This document shows, piece by piece, positions 26,202 to 35,077 of a stretch of 64,000 bases of DNA (position 1 is the stretch's first letter; each line of letters begins with the position of its first letter). Below the pieces are notes generated by a model. It worked only from the letters and a program-made list of their open reading frames with translations, was not told the DNA's origin and did not search any database. Location of the stretch: assembly GCF_001544355.1 (NCBI RefSeq), contig NZ_BCQI01000015.1:1-64000 (forward strand), read 5' to 3'. The translations under genes and the position numbers were made by a program. The DNA is from Alicyclobacillus acidiphilus NBRC 100859 (GTDB lineage Bacteria; Bacillota; Bacilli; Alicyclobacillales; Alicyclobacillaceae).

Positions 26202-28616
26202 ATGGACTTGGAATATCGTCCACAGGAGATTGAACGAAAATGGAAGGAAGTATGGCGAACAACCGGGGTTCACAAGGCGCACGGCCATACGAACAAACCG
26301 AAGTACTACTGTCTGGACATGTTCCCGTACCCTTCCGGCAATGGATTGCATGTCGGCCACTGGCGAGGGTACACGATCTCGGACGTGTGGAGCCGTTACA
26401 AACGTCTGCTGGGCTATGAGATTTTGCATCCGATGGGTTGGGACGCGTTCGGGCTGCCGGCTGAAAACTACGCGATTCAAAACGGCATCCATCCGCGAGT
26501 CGCCACAGAGAAAAATATCGCGAACTTCAAACGCCAGTTGGAAGAGATCGGGGCGATGTACGATTGGGATCGCGAAGTGAACACCACCGATCCCGACTAC
26601 TACCGCTGGACTCAATACTTCTTCGTCAAGATGTTTGAGCGGGGACTGGCGTATCGCAAGAAGATGCCGATTAACTGGTGTCCGAGCTGCAAAACGGGGC
26701 TCGCCAACGAGGAAGTTGTCGACGGGCGTTGTGATCGATGCGGCGCCGAGGTCACCAAGCGCGAGATGTACCAGTGGATGCTTAAGATCACAGCGTATGC
26801 GGATCGTCTGCTGGACGATCTCGACAAACTGGACTGGCCCGAGCATGTCAAACGGATGCAGCGAGCCTGGATTGGCCGCAGTGAAGGCGCGCGCATTCGC
26901 TTCAAAGTCGACGGCTCCACGGACGAGATCGAAGTGTTTTCGACGCGTCCGGATACGATTTACGGAGCTACATATATGGTGTTGGCTCCTGAACACCCGT
27001 TGGTTCAGTCGATCACGACGGAAGATCGGCAGGCCGACGTCGAACGATACGTCGAGGAGTCGCTTCGCAAGTCGAATATCGAACGCCAGGTCGTCGACAA
27101 GACGAAAACTGGGGTATTCACGGGGGCGTATGTGAAGCATCCGCTCGTCGACAGAAAGCTTCCAGTGTGGGTCGCCGACTACGTGCTGATGGATTACGGC
27201 ACCGGCGCGATTATGGCGGTGCCTGCCCACGACGAACGAGATTTTGAATTCGCCAAGCAGTTTGGTCTCGACATCATTCCAGTGGTTCAGCCAGAGGATG
27301 GCGAAGCTGAAGAACTGTATACGGGCGATGGCCGAATGATCAATTCCGAGTCGCTCAACGGTCTTGGCGTCGAAGAAGCGAAACGCGAGGCCGTCAAGTT
27401 GCTGAGCGCGACGGGGCAGGCGGAAGCGACCGTAAACTACCGTTTGCGCGACTGGGTATTCGCAAGGCAGCGCTATTGGGGCGAACCGATTCCTATCGTT
27501 CACTGCGACATGTGCGGCCCAGTCGCTGTGCCGGAGGACCAGTTGCCCGTCACATTGCCGGAAGTCGAGCGATATGAGCCGACAGGCACAGGGGAGTCGC
27601 CGCTCGCCGCGATCGAATCGTTCGTCAACACGACTTGCCCGAAGTGCGGGGGCCCGGCGAAGCGGGAAACCGACACGATGCCGCAATGGGCGGGATCCTG
27701 CTGGTACTTCCTTCGCTACGCGGATCCGCACAACCACGAAGCGCCGTTCTCGCAAGAGGCGATCCACTACTGGCTGCCGGTCGACATGTATATTGGCGGC
27801 GTCGAACACGCGGTGCTGCACTTGCTCTACTCGCGCTTTTACGTGAAGTTCATCCACGATCTGGGGCTGATCCAGTTCGACGAACCGTTCCAACGGCTGT
27901 TCACGCAAGGAATGATCACGTTGAATGGCGCGAAGATGAGCAAATCCAAAGGCAACGTCGTCAACCCGGATGATATTATCGCGACTTATGGGGTCGACGC
28001 GCTGCGGATGTACGAAATGTTTGTGGGACCGCCGGAAGACGAAGCCGAGTGGAATACAAACGGACTCGAAGGCGTGGCGAGATTCTTGGGGAGGACCTTC
28101 CGGCTCGTCGCGGGGCACGCGGCACATCCAGTTCCGGGACGCGATTCCTTGCACAAGCTGCGGCATCGCTTTGTGGCAACGCTGACCGAGCGGATGGAGA
28201 GTTTTCGCTTCAACACGTCCGTGAGTGCGTTTATGGAATACGTCAACGCGTTGTCGAACGAAGCCAAACAAGGTCTCGATCCGGACACCTTGGAGACGCT
28301 GACCATCGCCATCAGCCCGTTTGCGCCGCACCTCGGCGAAGAGTTGTGGTCGCTGCTCGGGCACAAGGAGTCCGTCTTTGAAGCTGCGTGGCCGACGTAC
28401 GACGAAACATGGCTCAAGGACGACGAAGTGGAAATTGCCATTCAGATTAACGGCCGCGTCAGGGGAAAGTTGGTCGTCGCCGCCGATATTTCCGAAGCCG
28501 ACGCGATCGCGCTGGCCAAACGCGCACCTGACATCCAGGAATGGGTGCAAGGCAAGGAGATTGTCAAAGAGCTCTACGTGAAAGGACGACTGGTCAACAT
28601 CGTCGTCAAGGGCTGA
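26202..28616 (+). CDS. leuS: Leucyl-tRNA synthetase
   Basis: A class I synthetase of 804 residues. The HIGH motif is [12 protein letters not shown] (HVGH at residues 50-53). There is a zinc-type insert ([22 protein letters not shown]), a CP1 editing domain including TGAYVKHPL and [19 protein letters not shown], and the KMSKS loop [18 protein letters not shown] near residue 578. The C-terminal domain ends with a typical [23 protein letters not shown] 26202 follows a GGGGGAACGGAAG site. It is regulated by the T-box leader directly upstream. The very long open frame on the opposite strand is a shadow. Confidence 0.98.
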   Translation: MDLEYRPQEIERKWKEVWRTTGVHKAHGHTNKPKYYCLDMFPYPSGNGLHVGHWRGYTISDVWSRYKRLLGYEILHPMGWDAFGLPAENYAIQNGIHPRVATEKNIANFKRQLEEIGAMYDWDREVNTTDPDYYRWTQYFFVKMFERGLAYRKKMPINWCPSCKTGLANEEVVDGRCDRCGAEVTKREMYQWMLKITAYADRLLDDLDKLDWPEHVKRMQRAWIGRSEGARIRFKVDGSTDEIEVFSTRPDTIYGATYMVLAPEHPLVQSITTEDRQADVERYVEESLRKSNIERQVVDKTKTGVFTGAYVKHPLVDRKLPVWVADYVLMDYGTGAIMAVPAHDERDFEFAKQFGLDIIPVVQPEDGEAEELYTGDGRMINSESLNGLGVEEAKREAVKLLSATGQAEATVNYRLRDWVFARQRYWGEPIPIVHCDMCGPVAVPEDQLPVTLPEVERYEPTGTGESPLAAIESFVNTTCPKCGGPAKRETDTMPQWAGSCWYFLRYADPHNHEAPFSQEAIHYWLPVDMYIGGVEHAVLHLLYSRFYVKFIHDLGLIQFDEPFQRLFTQGMITLNGAKMSKSKGNVVNPDDIIATYGVDALRMYEMFVGPPEDEAEWNTNGLEGVARFLGRTFRLVAGHAAHPVPGRDSLHKLRHRFVATLTERMESFRFNTSVSAFMEYVNALSNEAKQGLDPDTLETLTIAISPFAPHLGEELWSLLGHKESVFEAAWPTYDETWLKDDEVEIAIQINGRVRGKLVVAADISEADAIALAKRAPDIQEWVQGKEIVKELYVKGRLVNIVVKG

Positions 28617-28699
28617 GCAGGGAAACGGATTGCGATTTGCGAATGATCTGGAGGACGGCAGAATTCGGTAAAAGCTATCGGGATCGAGAGGAGCTGAGC

Positions 28700-29398
28700 A
28701 TGATGGATGGGTATTCCGTCGATGGGCGAAAGTTGTACATGCGAATTGCCGACGAAATACGGAACCTGATTGAACTTGGCAAATTTCGTCCCGGGGAGAA
28801 ACTGCCGACCCTCCAATCGCTCGCGGATCAATTTTCCTGCAGTCGGGCCACGATTCGCGAAGCTTTGGGCGCTTTGCGCGGCCAGGGTTTGGTGGAAATT
28901 CGCCATGGCGACGGCACCTACGTGAGGACGGCGTCGGTCGAAATGTGGATGCAGCCGTTGGACGCCGCCATTTTGCTGGGGACGAACCAGGTTGTCCAAC
29001 TGATTGAACTGCAGACGGCCATTCTCGCCGGCATCGCCCACGCTGCTGCGAAGCGGCGAGCGACACAGGATTATTCGGCCTTGTCGCGGGCGTTGTTCGA
29101 ATTGGAGGCTTCAGGTCGGCACAGTGAACACCGCATTGCGAGCGAATTGCACTTTTACGCGGTGCTGGCCGAATGCGCCCAAAATCAGGTTTTGGAAAAT
29201 ACCTTTCGCGTCTTGCAGGAAGCCTTGCGGAGCAGCCTTCGCCTGTTAAACCCAAAGCGGGATCTTGGTTTGCACACTTGTCGTGCGCTGTACGATGCAG
29301 TCCAGATGGAGCGGGCGGACGTCGCCCGTGAGGTTGTCTACGCGTATGGGGAAGAACTGATCCGGGCTGTACGGCCCCAAAAATTTCGCATGGACTGA
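28700..29398 (+). CDS. GntR-family regulator, FadR/FCD type
   Basis: The 232-residue protein has an N-terminal winged helix (about 10-75: KLYMRIADEIRNLIELGKFRPGEKLPTLQSLADQFSCSRATIREALGALRGQGLVEIRHGDGTYVR) and a C-terminal helical ligand domain of FCD type (AILAGIAHAAAKRRA... ELHFYAVLAECAQNQVLENTFRVLQEALR). FCD regulators usually sense small carboxylic acids. The start ATG 28700 has GAGAGGAG upstream; the frame is open into leuS but that part is not protein-like. The regulated genes are not apparent: the next gene has its own promoter and a cre site. Confidence 0.85.
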   Translation: MMDGYSVDGRKLYMRIADEIRNLIELGKFRPGEKLPTLQSLADQFSCSRATIREALGALRGQGLVEIRHGDGTYVRTASVEMWMQPLDAAILLGTNQVVQLIELQTAILAGIAHAAAKRRATQDYSALSRALFELEASGRHSEHRIASELHFYAVLAECAQNQVLENTFRVLQEALRSSLRLLNPKRDLGLHTCRALYDAVQMERADVAREVVYAYGEELIRAVRPQKFRMD

Positions 29399-29409
29399 TG
29401 CGATAGCCG

Positions 29410-29438
29410 TTCTCTAAATCAGGAATTCGTGATATACT
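29410..29438 (+). promoter_or_regulatory. Sigma-A promoter of the RCK-like gene
   Basis: TTCTCT at 29410-29415, 17 bases, and the extended -10 TGA-TATACT (TATACT at 29433-29438). The start point would be near 29445, exactly at the cre site, so the first in-frame ATG at 29444 would be outside the message. Confidence 0.6.
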
Positions 29439-29444
29439 GATTCA

Positions 29445-29458
29445 TGAAAGCGCTATCA
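29445..29458 (+). promoter_or_regulatory. CcpA binding site (cre)
   Basis: TGAAAGCGCTATCA agrees at every position with the cre consensus TGWAARCGYTWNCW, and it is flanked by A/T on both sides. It overlaps the predicted transcription start, the usual place for repression. HprK and Crh, which activate CcpA, are encoded in the same window. Confidence 0.65.
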
Positions 29459-29488
29459 AAACATTGTGCCTGCGAAAGGTTGATTTAC

Positions 29489-29917
29489 ATGGTGCAGAAG
29501 GTGCTTGTCGCTGCTTGTTCTGAAGAGGATCGGCAGTTGGTTGAACAAGCGATGCGCGAAGGTCTCTACGTGAAGGTATTAGATTGCTTCGAGGAACTCC
29601 ATAATAAAGTGAAGACGTGGTATCCACAATCGACGATACAGGTGCCAGCACATAAAACTTCTGTACGGACTGCTGTAGAAGCAGAAGGTTTTGACGTTGC
29701 TATCGTACGTGAGACGGCTCACGACTTTATTCGTTCGGCATTGTTGGTTCAGGCGCTCCGTGAATCTGGTGTTGGTCAGGTCATTCTGTTCTGCAGGGAC
29801 GCTGCTCGTACTCAACTCTATCGCCGCTGCGGCGCGCATCGGGTATTGGTCATCAGTCCTGGGGAAGATGTTTGGAATCGGTTGACCCCGTTTCTGTCCA
29901 CACATATCACCGCCTAA
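29489..29917 (+). CDS. Stand-alone, degenerate RCK_N (TrkA-N)-like protein
   Basis: The 142 residues resemble the Rossmann-type RCK_N domain of KtrA/TrkA potassium-channel regulators. VQKVLVAACSEEDRQLVEQAMREGLYVKVLDCFEEL sits where beta1-alphaA-beta2 is expected. FDVAIVRETAHDFIRSALLVQALRESGVGQVILFCRD and ARTQLYRRCGAHRVLVISPGEDVWNRLTPFL align by eye with the second half (usually GADRVI-PE). The dinucleotide-binding GxGxxG is missing (AACSEED), and there is no RCK_C domain, so ligand binding may be lost. ATG 29489 with GAAAGG upstream was chosen because ATG 29444 precedes the transcript start. A cre site suggests glucose repression. The family assignment is tentative. Confidence 0.55.
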   Translation: MVQKVLVAACSEEDRQLVEQAMREGLYVKVLDCFEELHNKVKTWYPQSTIQVPAHKTSVRTAVEAEGFDVAIVRETAHDFIRSALLVQALRESGVGQVILFCRDAARTQLYRRCGAHRVLVISPGEDVWNRLTPFLSTHITA

Positions 29918-29923
29918 CTGCAG

Positions 29924-29959
29924 CCAGCTCCTCGCCGGGCGCCTTCGGCGAGGAGCTGG
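29924..29959. terminator. Long perfect hairpin after the RCK-like gene
   Basis: CCAGCTCCTCGCCG and its complement form a perfect 14-bp stem with an eight-base loop (GGCGCCTT). No T-run follows on the plus strand. It may end the upstream transcript or protect its 3' end. Confidence 0.5.
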
Positions 29960-30122
29960 ACTCGCATCAAAAGGCTCCACAAGCTCGTCTGTCCAATCCA
30001 CGTATCCAACTTGCATGTTCGGTGTGCTATCATAAGTGTGCATCGATGTAGTGCGTCGATATGGTTCAACATGGTTCAAGATCTCGAACGATGGCCAGTT
30101 CGACTACCTGGAGGCGAGGGCA

Positions 30123-30317
30123 GTGTCGGCTTCAATTCGTTTTATGTTCTTTTGTGTCGCGTTGTTTACGATGGCATTTCTAGCGGCAGGATCCATGTTG
30201 ATGGCGGTTGGCCATCATGATCTGCTTGTAACCCTAAGCTTTGTGTTAGGCATAGCGCTTGCTGGGCTGGGTTTTGCGATGCGCAGGCGTTTTGTCAAGC
30301 CACCAACTGCTGATTGA
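30123..30317 (+). CDS. Small two-helix membrane protein, 64 residues
   Basis: From GTG 30123, with GGAGGCGAGGG upstream, the frame encodes two hydrophobic helices (IRFMFFCVALFTMAFLAAGSML and LLVTLSFVLGIALAGLGFAM) and a short basic tail (RRRFVKPPTAD). The size and shape resemble YlaF/DUF5325-type small membrane proteins of bacilli, but that is not certain. A longer frame begins at 30036 but lacks a ribosome site. An extended -10 (TGC-TATCAT, 30025-30033) lies about 90 bases upstream. It is followed at 15 bases by ytvI, so the two probably form one unit. Confidence 0.55.
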   Translation: MSASIRFMFFCVALFTMAFLAAGSMLMAVGHHDLLVTLSFVLGIALAGLGFAMRRRFVKPPTAD

Positions 30318-30332
30318 GAAGGGGCGCTTTGT

Positions 30333-31460
30333 TTGCGAGCGGGCGAACGTGAAGTTCGAATTCGCAGGTATTTGTGGCGAGTCCTCGAGGTCACTATCAT
30401 GCTGGCGTTCATTGCGCTGGTGGTTGTAACTCTCACCTATCTCATGAAGTACATTATGCCGTTCGTCATTGGTTGGGTTTTCGCAATTCTACTGATCCCG
30501 ATTGAGCGATGGGTCGAACGGCGGGGCATTCGACGAATGCCTGCGGTATTAATCGTGATGATTTTTGCGGTCTTGTTGGCTTTGGCGATCTCGATAGGTT
30601 TGATCATCGGCACGCTTCGCGAAGCCTCTTCGTTCGTGACGCACAGCGAGTCGTTTTTCCGCGATGAAATGCGAGATTTTCGCAGGAGCCTTGCGAGCGG
30701 GCAGGCCTTGTTTGGACAGTTGCCGCCGCAGATTGCCAATTCCGTGCAATCGGCCGCCGTACAGTTCTCTCACAGTGTCGAAGCTAGTATCCACAAAGTC
30801 GTTACTTCCATCGTATCGATTGTGGCCCATCTCCCTGACACGTTGTTCATTTTCGTGATTTCCGTGATCACGGCCTTCTTCATTCTACTCCGCCGCGAAC
30901 AAATGCTGGCATTCGTGTATCGGCTTATGCCGCCGGGTTGGGCGCCCAAGCTGGATATCGTATTTGCCGACATGGAACGGGCGTTCCTCGGCACCATTCG
31001 GGTTCAGTTTATCCTGATGTGCATGTCAGCCGTACTTGGCGTGACAGGGATGCTCATCTTGCATTTTCCGTACGCGGTGCTGCTTGGCATTTTGTTTGCG
31101 CTGACAGGGCTCGTTCCGATTCTCGGGTCGGCGTTGTTGACTGTGCCATGGGCCATCGGCGCCTTATTGGTCGGGGATACTTCAACCGCCGTCAAGGTGC
31201 TGGCGCTTCAAGTCGTGATTTCTTTGATCCGACACGCGATCGAACCGAAGATCCTTGCGGACAGTGTGGGTTTGAATACATTGACCACGCTTTTTGGCCT
31301 CTACGTCGGGTTGAAGGCGCTCGGCATTCTCGGACTGTTTCTGGGGCCGATTATGCTGATTGGGGCCAGAGGATTATTGAGTACCCGGCTGTTCGTGGAT
31401 TTCCTGCCGCAGGAGAAGATCATCATCGCGCGGGACGGCGATGATCCAGGAGGGGAGTAA
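30333..31460 (+). CDS. ytvI: YtvI-like sporulation membrane protein, AI-2E transporter family
   Basis: The 375-residue protein has the AI-2E family layout. Two N-terminal helices (TIMLAFIALVVVTLTYLM... VIGWVFAILLIPIERWVE) and a helical extramembrane region (about 85-170) come first. A C-terminal bundle follows with FALTGLVPILGSALLTVPWAIGALLVGD and HAIEPKILADSVGLNTLTTLFGLYVGLKALGILGLFLGPI. Proteins of this subtype in spore-formers are called YtvI and are expressed in sporulation; the transported substrate is unknown. TTG 30333 is the best start, with AAGGGG eight bases before. The downstream DUF402 gene begins at the very next base after the stop. Confidence 0.8.
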   Translation: MRAGEREVRIRRYLWRVLEVTIMLAFIALVVVTLTYLMKYIMPFVIGWVFAILLIPIERWVERRGIRRMPAVLIVMIFAVLLALAISIGLIIGTLREASSFVTHSESFFRDEMRDFRRSLASGQALFGQLPPQIANSVQSAAVQFSHSVEASIHKVVTSIVSIVAHLPDTLFIFVISVITAFFILLRREQMLAFVYRLMPPGWAPKLDIVFADMERAFLGTIRVQFILMCMSAVLGVTGMLILHFPYAVLLGILFALTGLVPILGSALLTVPWAIGALLVGDTSTAVKVLALQVVISLIRHAIEPKILADSVGLNTLTTLFGLYVGLKALGILGLFLGPIMLIGARGLLSTRLFVDFLPQEKIIIARDGDDPGGE

Positions 31461-31952
31461 ATGCGTCTCGTGAGCATTCATGCGGACGGGACCGCCCACC
31501 GAATCTGGTCCGAAGCGATTTCCACGCACACATTTGGGGCGTACTGGATTCGCCCGAACACGTCCGTGTATGACGCGAACGGAAGGGTGTGGAGCAGTGA
31601 TTTCCCTGTCGTTGGCCTGTTTTGGCCGAATCAGTTCTATCAGGTGTTCCTCCTGCTCAAATCCGACAGAACGGACTATTACGCCAATGTGATCGCCCCG
31701 CCGCTGTTCGGCGAACAGGTGACCTTTATCGATCTCGATCTCGACGTGATCGTCGAAAATGGCCTGGTCCAACTGGCGGATATCGAAGAATTTGAGGCTC
31801 GCAAGGACAGGTATCCAGTTGCATGGATTCAACAGGCGGAACAGGCAGCGCGGACGTTGCAGACGTTGGCGGAGGCGTCTGCGGGGCCGTTTCGGCCCGC
31901 CTTGGCGGAATCTTGGCGGGCCTATGTGAATCGGCACGGTCAACTGCTTTGA
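31461..31952 (+). CDS. DUF402 family protein, second copy
   Basis: A 163-residue protein with the DUF402 pattern: ISTHTFGAYWIRPNTSVYDANGRVWSSDFPVV as the aromatic beta core, then FIDLDLDVIVENGLVQLADIEEFEARKDRYPVAWIQQAEQAARTLQTL carrying the conserved acidic residues and the C-terminal helix. The family includes nucleoside phosphate hydrolases. The start ATG 31461 directly abuts the ytvI stop and has GGAGGGG upstream, so the genes are co-translated. Its end overlaps the rsfA end by 13 bases, tail to tail. It is only distantly similar to the DUF402 protein at 23.0 kb. Confidence 0.7.
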   Translation: MRLVSIHADGTAHRIWSEAISTHTFGAYWIRPNTSVYDANGRVWSSDFPVVGLFWPNQFYQVFLLLKSDRTDYYANVIAPPLFGEQVTFIDLDLDVIVENGLVQLADIEEFEARKDRYPVAWIQQAEQAARTLQTLAEASAGPFRPALAESWRAYVNRHGQLL

Positions 31953-32512
31953 CGGGCGGGATCGCCAAGTAGTTTCCGGGCGCGTTCCATAATGGCAAAG
32001 AGCGTGCGAGAGTCCTCTTCCAACTGTTCGGGGCTGAACGGCTGCTCAGCCGGTTGCTGCACCGAGTTGAGCTGCTCTTCCAAAGCCTCGACTCGCTGAC
32101 TGAGGAGGGCCTTCTCGTTTTCGATTTGTTGCACATATGCCCGAAGTTTTTGATACTGCGCATCGTACGTTTGAAGGAACTCGATGACGTCGCTCATCGA
32201 CTCGCTTACTGGTTCTCGGGACGAGTTCGGCTGAGACGTGGTTGAAGATACCGCATTCACCGAGGGCTGGGTGGTTTGTTTGCGGGCTCGTTTCGCGTCT
32301 TCGATCTCGCTCCGATAATGTTTTCTGACGACGCCATTCCAGCGATAGCCACACGCGGCCGGGGTTCGACCCAAGAGACTCGCCGCTTCTTCGAACGCTT
32401 TGAGTTGCGTACTTCCCGTCCGAATGTGAGTAAGCACGAGTTCGGCCAAACGTGTATCATCGTCTGGTGTCCACGCATCGGAACGTGTCGCCCATTTCTC
32501 AACCGTTTGCAA
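31940..32512 (-). CDS. rsfA: Prespore-specific transcriptional regulator RsfA family
   Basis: The 190-residue protein has an N-terminal Myb/SANT-like DNA-binding domain (WTPDDDTRLAELVLTHIRTGSTQLKAFEEAASLLGRTPAACGYRWNGVVRKHY). A polar linker follows, then a coiled coil (about 120-155, YVQQIENEKALLSQRVEALEEQLNSV). This is the RsfA layout; in B. subtilis RsfA tunes sigma-F dependent genes in the forespore. It starts at TTG 32512 behind GAGGGAGGAATT. A sigma-F-like promoter sits about 30-60 bases upstream on the same strand, and a sigma-A-like overlapping alternative (TTGTAC-N16-TATAGT, 32563-32536) is also visible. Confidence 0.85.
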   Translation of the reverse strand: MQTVEKWATRSDAWTPDDDTRLAELVLTHIRTGSTQLKAFEEAASLLGRTPAACGYRWNGVVRKHYRSEIEDAKRARKQTTQPSVNAVSSTTSQPNSSREPVSESMSDVIEFLQTYDAQYQKLRAYVQQIENEKALLSQRVEALEEQLNSVQQPAEQPFSPEQLEEDSRTLFAIMERARKLLGDPARQSS

Positions 32513-32542
32513 GGCAATTCCTCCCTCTAGTCGGTACTATAG

Positions 32543-32572
32543 CTTTATTGCCATGGTGTACAAGATTTATAC
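32543..32572 (-). promoter_or_regulatory. Sigma-F-like promoter of rsfA
   Basis: Read on the minus strand, GTATA (32572-32568) is followed after 15 bases by GGCAATAAAG (32552-32543). The sigma-F consensus is GYATA-N15-GGNNANANTR; only the T at position nine of the -10 differs. The distance to the TTG start (about 30 bases) fits. rsfA is sigma-F dependent in B. subtilis, so the match is expected from family knowledge. Confidence 0.55.
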
Positions 32573-32679
32573 CCTTCCTACTGGGCTGTTTACTTACATG
32601 CTATGTTTGGTTTTTGAATTCGTGACAGAGTTCCAGTCAAAATTTCGTAGAAGCCTGAAATGGACTCTTTTAGTTCGGG

Positions 32680-32709
32680 TTGACGTAGGGTGAAACAGAA
32701 CAGGAGTTC
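32680..32709 (+). promoter_or_regulatory. Candidate LexA box upstream of mrfA
   Basis: GAACAGGAGTTC at 32698-32709 has the two perfect half sites of a Bacillus SOS box, with one deviation in the central RNRY. TTGACG at 32680-32685 lies 12 bases upstream and could be a -35, which would put the box over the -10 region; no good -10 is seen. It is about 80 bases before mrfA. Confidence 0.4.
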
Positions 32710-32786
32710 GCATCGTCGGCGTCGAATGTTGTCAGGATAGTGATACGTCGTCGCACTGTCGAAGGACACTTGGGGGACGGTTTTTT

Positions 32787-35072
32787 ATGAATTTGGATCA
32801 GCTGTTGCACGAATGGAAGCGAGACGAACAATTCGTCGAGCAGGTCGCCGCGTGGCGCGTAACGCCGGCTCGTTTGGGCCAATATCGGGAGATCCCAGGC
32901 TCGGTGCACCAAGAGGTGCGGTTCGCGCTCGAACAGCGCGGCATTCAGTCCTTGTACAGCCATCAGGCAGAGGCCTGGGAAGTTGCCGCACGCGGACAGG
33001 ATCTCGTGGTGGTCACGCCCACGGCAAGCGGCAAGACCCTCTGTTACAACCTTCCGATATTAGATCAAATTTGCAAAAATCCTGCCACAAGGGCGCTCTA
33101 TATTTTTCCAACCAAAGCGCTCGCGCAGGATCAAGTCGCCGAATTACACGGACTGCTAGGCCACGTCAAGACGCAGATTCAGTCCTTTACATACGATGGC
33201 GACACGCCTGTCAACGCCAGGCAAAAGATTCGCGAGGCGGGGCAAATTGTCGTGACCAATCCCGACATGCTGCACTCGGCCATTTTGCCGCATCACACCA
33301 AATGGCTGAAGCTGTTCGAGAATCTGCGCTACATCGTGATCGACGAAACCCACATGTATCGGGGGGTATTCGGGAGCCACTTCGCGAACGTCATCCGCCG
33401 CTTGCTGCGAATATGCGAGTTCTACGGCGCGCGTCCGCAGTTCATCATGAGTTCGGCAACCATCGCCAATCCAGGAGAGCTGGCGCACTGGTTGACGGGC
33501 CGGGAGATTCACGTGATTGGCGAGTCAGGGGCGCCGCAGGGGGAAAGGCACACCATCTTGTACAATCCGCCCATCGTGCAGCCTCAACTGGGGCTTCGCG
33601 CTTCGTCGCTGCAGACAGCCAGACGGCTTGGCGGGCGCTTGTTGCGCGAGGGCATCGCGACAATTGCTTTCGTAAAGACCAGAACCCAGGTCGAAGTGCT
33701 TGCGTCTTACCTGAAGAGCGACGCGCGCGAGCGTCAACGCGGCGAAATTGTGGGGTATCGCGGCGGGTATCTGCCGCATGAACGCAGGCGGATTGAGCGA
33801 GGATTGCGCGCCGGCGAGATCACAGGTGTCGTCAGTACAAACGCCCTGGAGTTAGGCGTCGACATCGGATCGCTCGACGCGGCCATCACCGTCGGTTACC
33901 CCGGCTCCATCGCTTCGATTCTGCAGCAGAGCGGTCGTGCGGGTCGAAGGAAAGGCGTGTCGCTCTCGTTGGTGATTGCCAATGCCTCCGCCTTGGATCA
34001 ATACCTGATGGCGCATCCAGAGGCGCTCTTGGAATCGTCCCCGGAATCGGCCAGAATTTACCCCGACAATTTGCTGATCTTGATGGATCACTTGAAATGC
34101 GCGGCGTACGAACTGCCGTTTGCCGCAGACGAGCAGTTTGCGGTGGAGACCACCGCGGAACTCTTGGAGTATTTGGCGGATGCGCGCGTACTTCATCGCG
34201 GTCGGGACGCGAAATTCTACTGGATGTCCGACGCCTTGCCTTCCCAAGGCGTCTCGCTGCGCAGCGCGTCGCAGGAAAATGTCGTGATCATCGATCAGAC
34301 AGATACTGCACATCCCGTGGTCATCGGCGAAACGGACCGTTTCGGCGCCCTGACCACACTGCACGAGGAGGCCATTTACCTCCATCAGTCGAAATCGTAT
34401 CAGGTGGAACGACTCGATCTCGACAACGGCAAGGCGTTCGTTCGCCGCGTCGACTGCGACTACTACACCGATGCGGAGTTGGCGGTACGGCTGCAGGTCT
34501 TGGACGAGCTCGAAGTCGTAGAGCAGGATACCGCGGTTCATCGTTTCGGAGAAGTGGCTGTAAACGCCACGCCGACGCTGTTCAAGAAGATCAAGTTCGA
34601 TACGCACGAGAACCTCGGTTGGGGAAGGATCTATTTGCCGGAAGCGGAATTGCACACGACCGCGTATTGGTGTTCGTTCGCCGAGTCGTCGTTCGATTTT
34701 AGCCAAGACGATTGGGAATCGGCTTTGAAAGGCTTTGGCCATGTGCTGAAACACGCTGGCGCTCTGCACTGCATGTGTGCGCCGAGCGATCTGCATGCGA
34801 CGGTACAGGTCAAAGATCCGTTGCACGGCCGCCCCAGCGCGTACGTGTACGACGCGTACCCCGGGGGGATTGGTCTCGCCGAACGAATGTTCCGAGACAG
34901 AGATCTGATCCTACGTTCTTCTTTCGACATGATTCGAGCTTGCGCCTGTGAGAGTGGCTGCCCCAGTTGCGTAGGACCAGGACAGGTGGATGAAGGGCTG
35001 AAGGATCGCGTTCTGCAGTTACTCCACTCGCTTGTGGTCGACGGTTTGTCTCTTGCAGAGCGAGGAGTGTGA
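32787..35072 (+). CDS. mrfA: DEAD/DEAH helicase MrfA (YprA)
   Basis: MrfA is a superfamily 2 helicase which in B. subtilis works with the exonuclease MrfB to repair mitomycin C adducts independently of UvrA. The 761 residues include motif I TPTASGKT, motif II VIDETHMYRG, motif III SSATIANP, motif IV-VI elements (TNALELGVDIGSLDAAI, QQSGRAGRRKG) and a C-terminal MZB domain. That domain has the four-cysteine site CACESGCPSC preceded by AYVYDAYPGGIGLAE. ATG 32787 has GGGGGAC about ten bases before it. The stop overlaps the longest mrfB frame. A SOS-like box lies upstream. Confidence 0.93.
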   Translation: MNLDQLLHEWKRDEQFVEQVAAWRVTPARLGQYREIPGSVHQEVRFALEQRGIQSLYSHQAEAWEVAARGQDLVVVTPTASGKTLCYNLPILDQICKNPATRALYIFPTKALAQDQVAELHGLLGHVKTQIQSFTYDGDTPVNARQKIREAGQIVVTNPDMLHSAILPHHTKWLKLFENLRYIVIDETHMYRGVFGSHFANVIRRLLRICEFYGARPQFIMSSATIANPGELAHWLTGREIHVIGESGAPQGERHTILYNPPIVQPQLGLRASSLQTARRLGGRLLREGIATIAFVKTRTQVEVLASYLKSDARERQRGEIVGYRGGYLPHERRRIERGLRAGEITGVVSTNALELGVDIGSLDAAITVGYPGSIASILQQSGRAGRRKGVSLSLVIANASALDQYLMAHPEALLESSPESARIYPDNLLILMDHLKCAAYELPFAADEQFAVETTAELLEYLADARVLHRGRDAKFYWMSDALPSQGVSLRSASQENVVIIDQTDTAHPVVIGETDRFGALTTLHEEAIYLHQSKSYQVERLDLDNGKAFVRRVDCDYYTDAELAVRLQVLDELEVVEQDTAVHRFGEVAVNATPTLFKKIKFDTHENLGWGRIYLPEAELHTTAYWCSFAESSFDFSQDDWESALKGFGHVLKHAGALHCMCAPSDLHATVQVKDPLHGRPSAYVYDAYPGGIGLAERMFRDRDLILRSSFDMIRACACESGCPSCVGPGQVDEGLKDRVLQLLHSLVVDGLSLAERGV

Positions 35073-35077
35073 GCAAC

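Noticed and set aside
26166-29255. A 1029-codon open frame on the minus strand opposite leuS and the GntR gene
   Set aside because: It mirrors two certain genes; the translation is R/H/P-rich without motifs, the usual shadow of a GC-rich coding strand.
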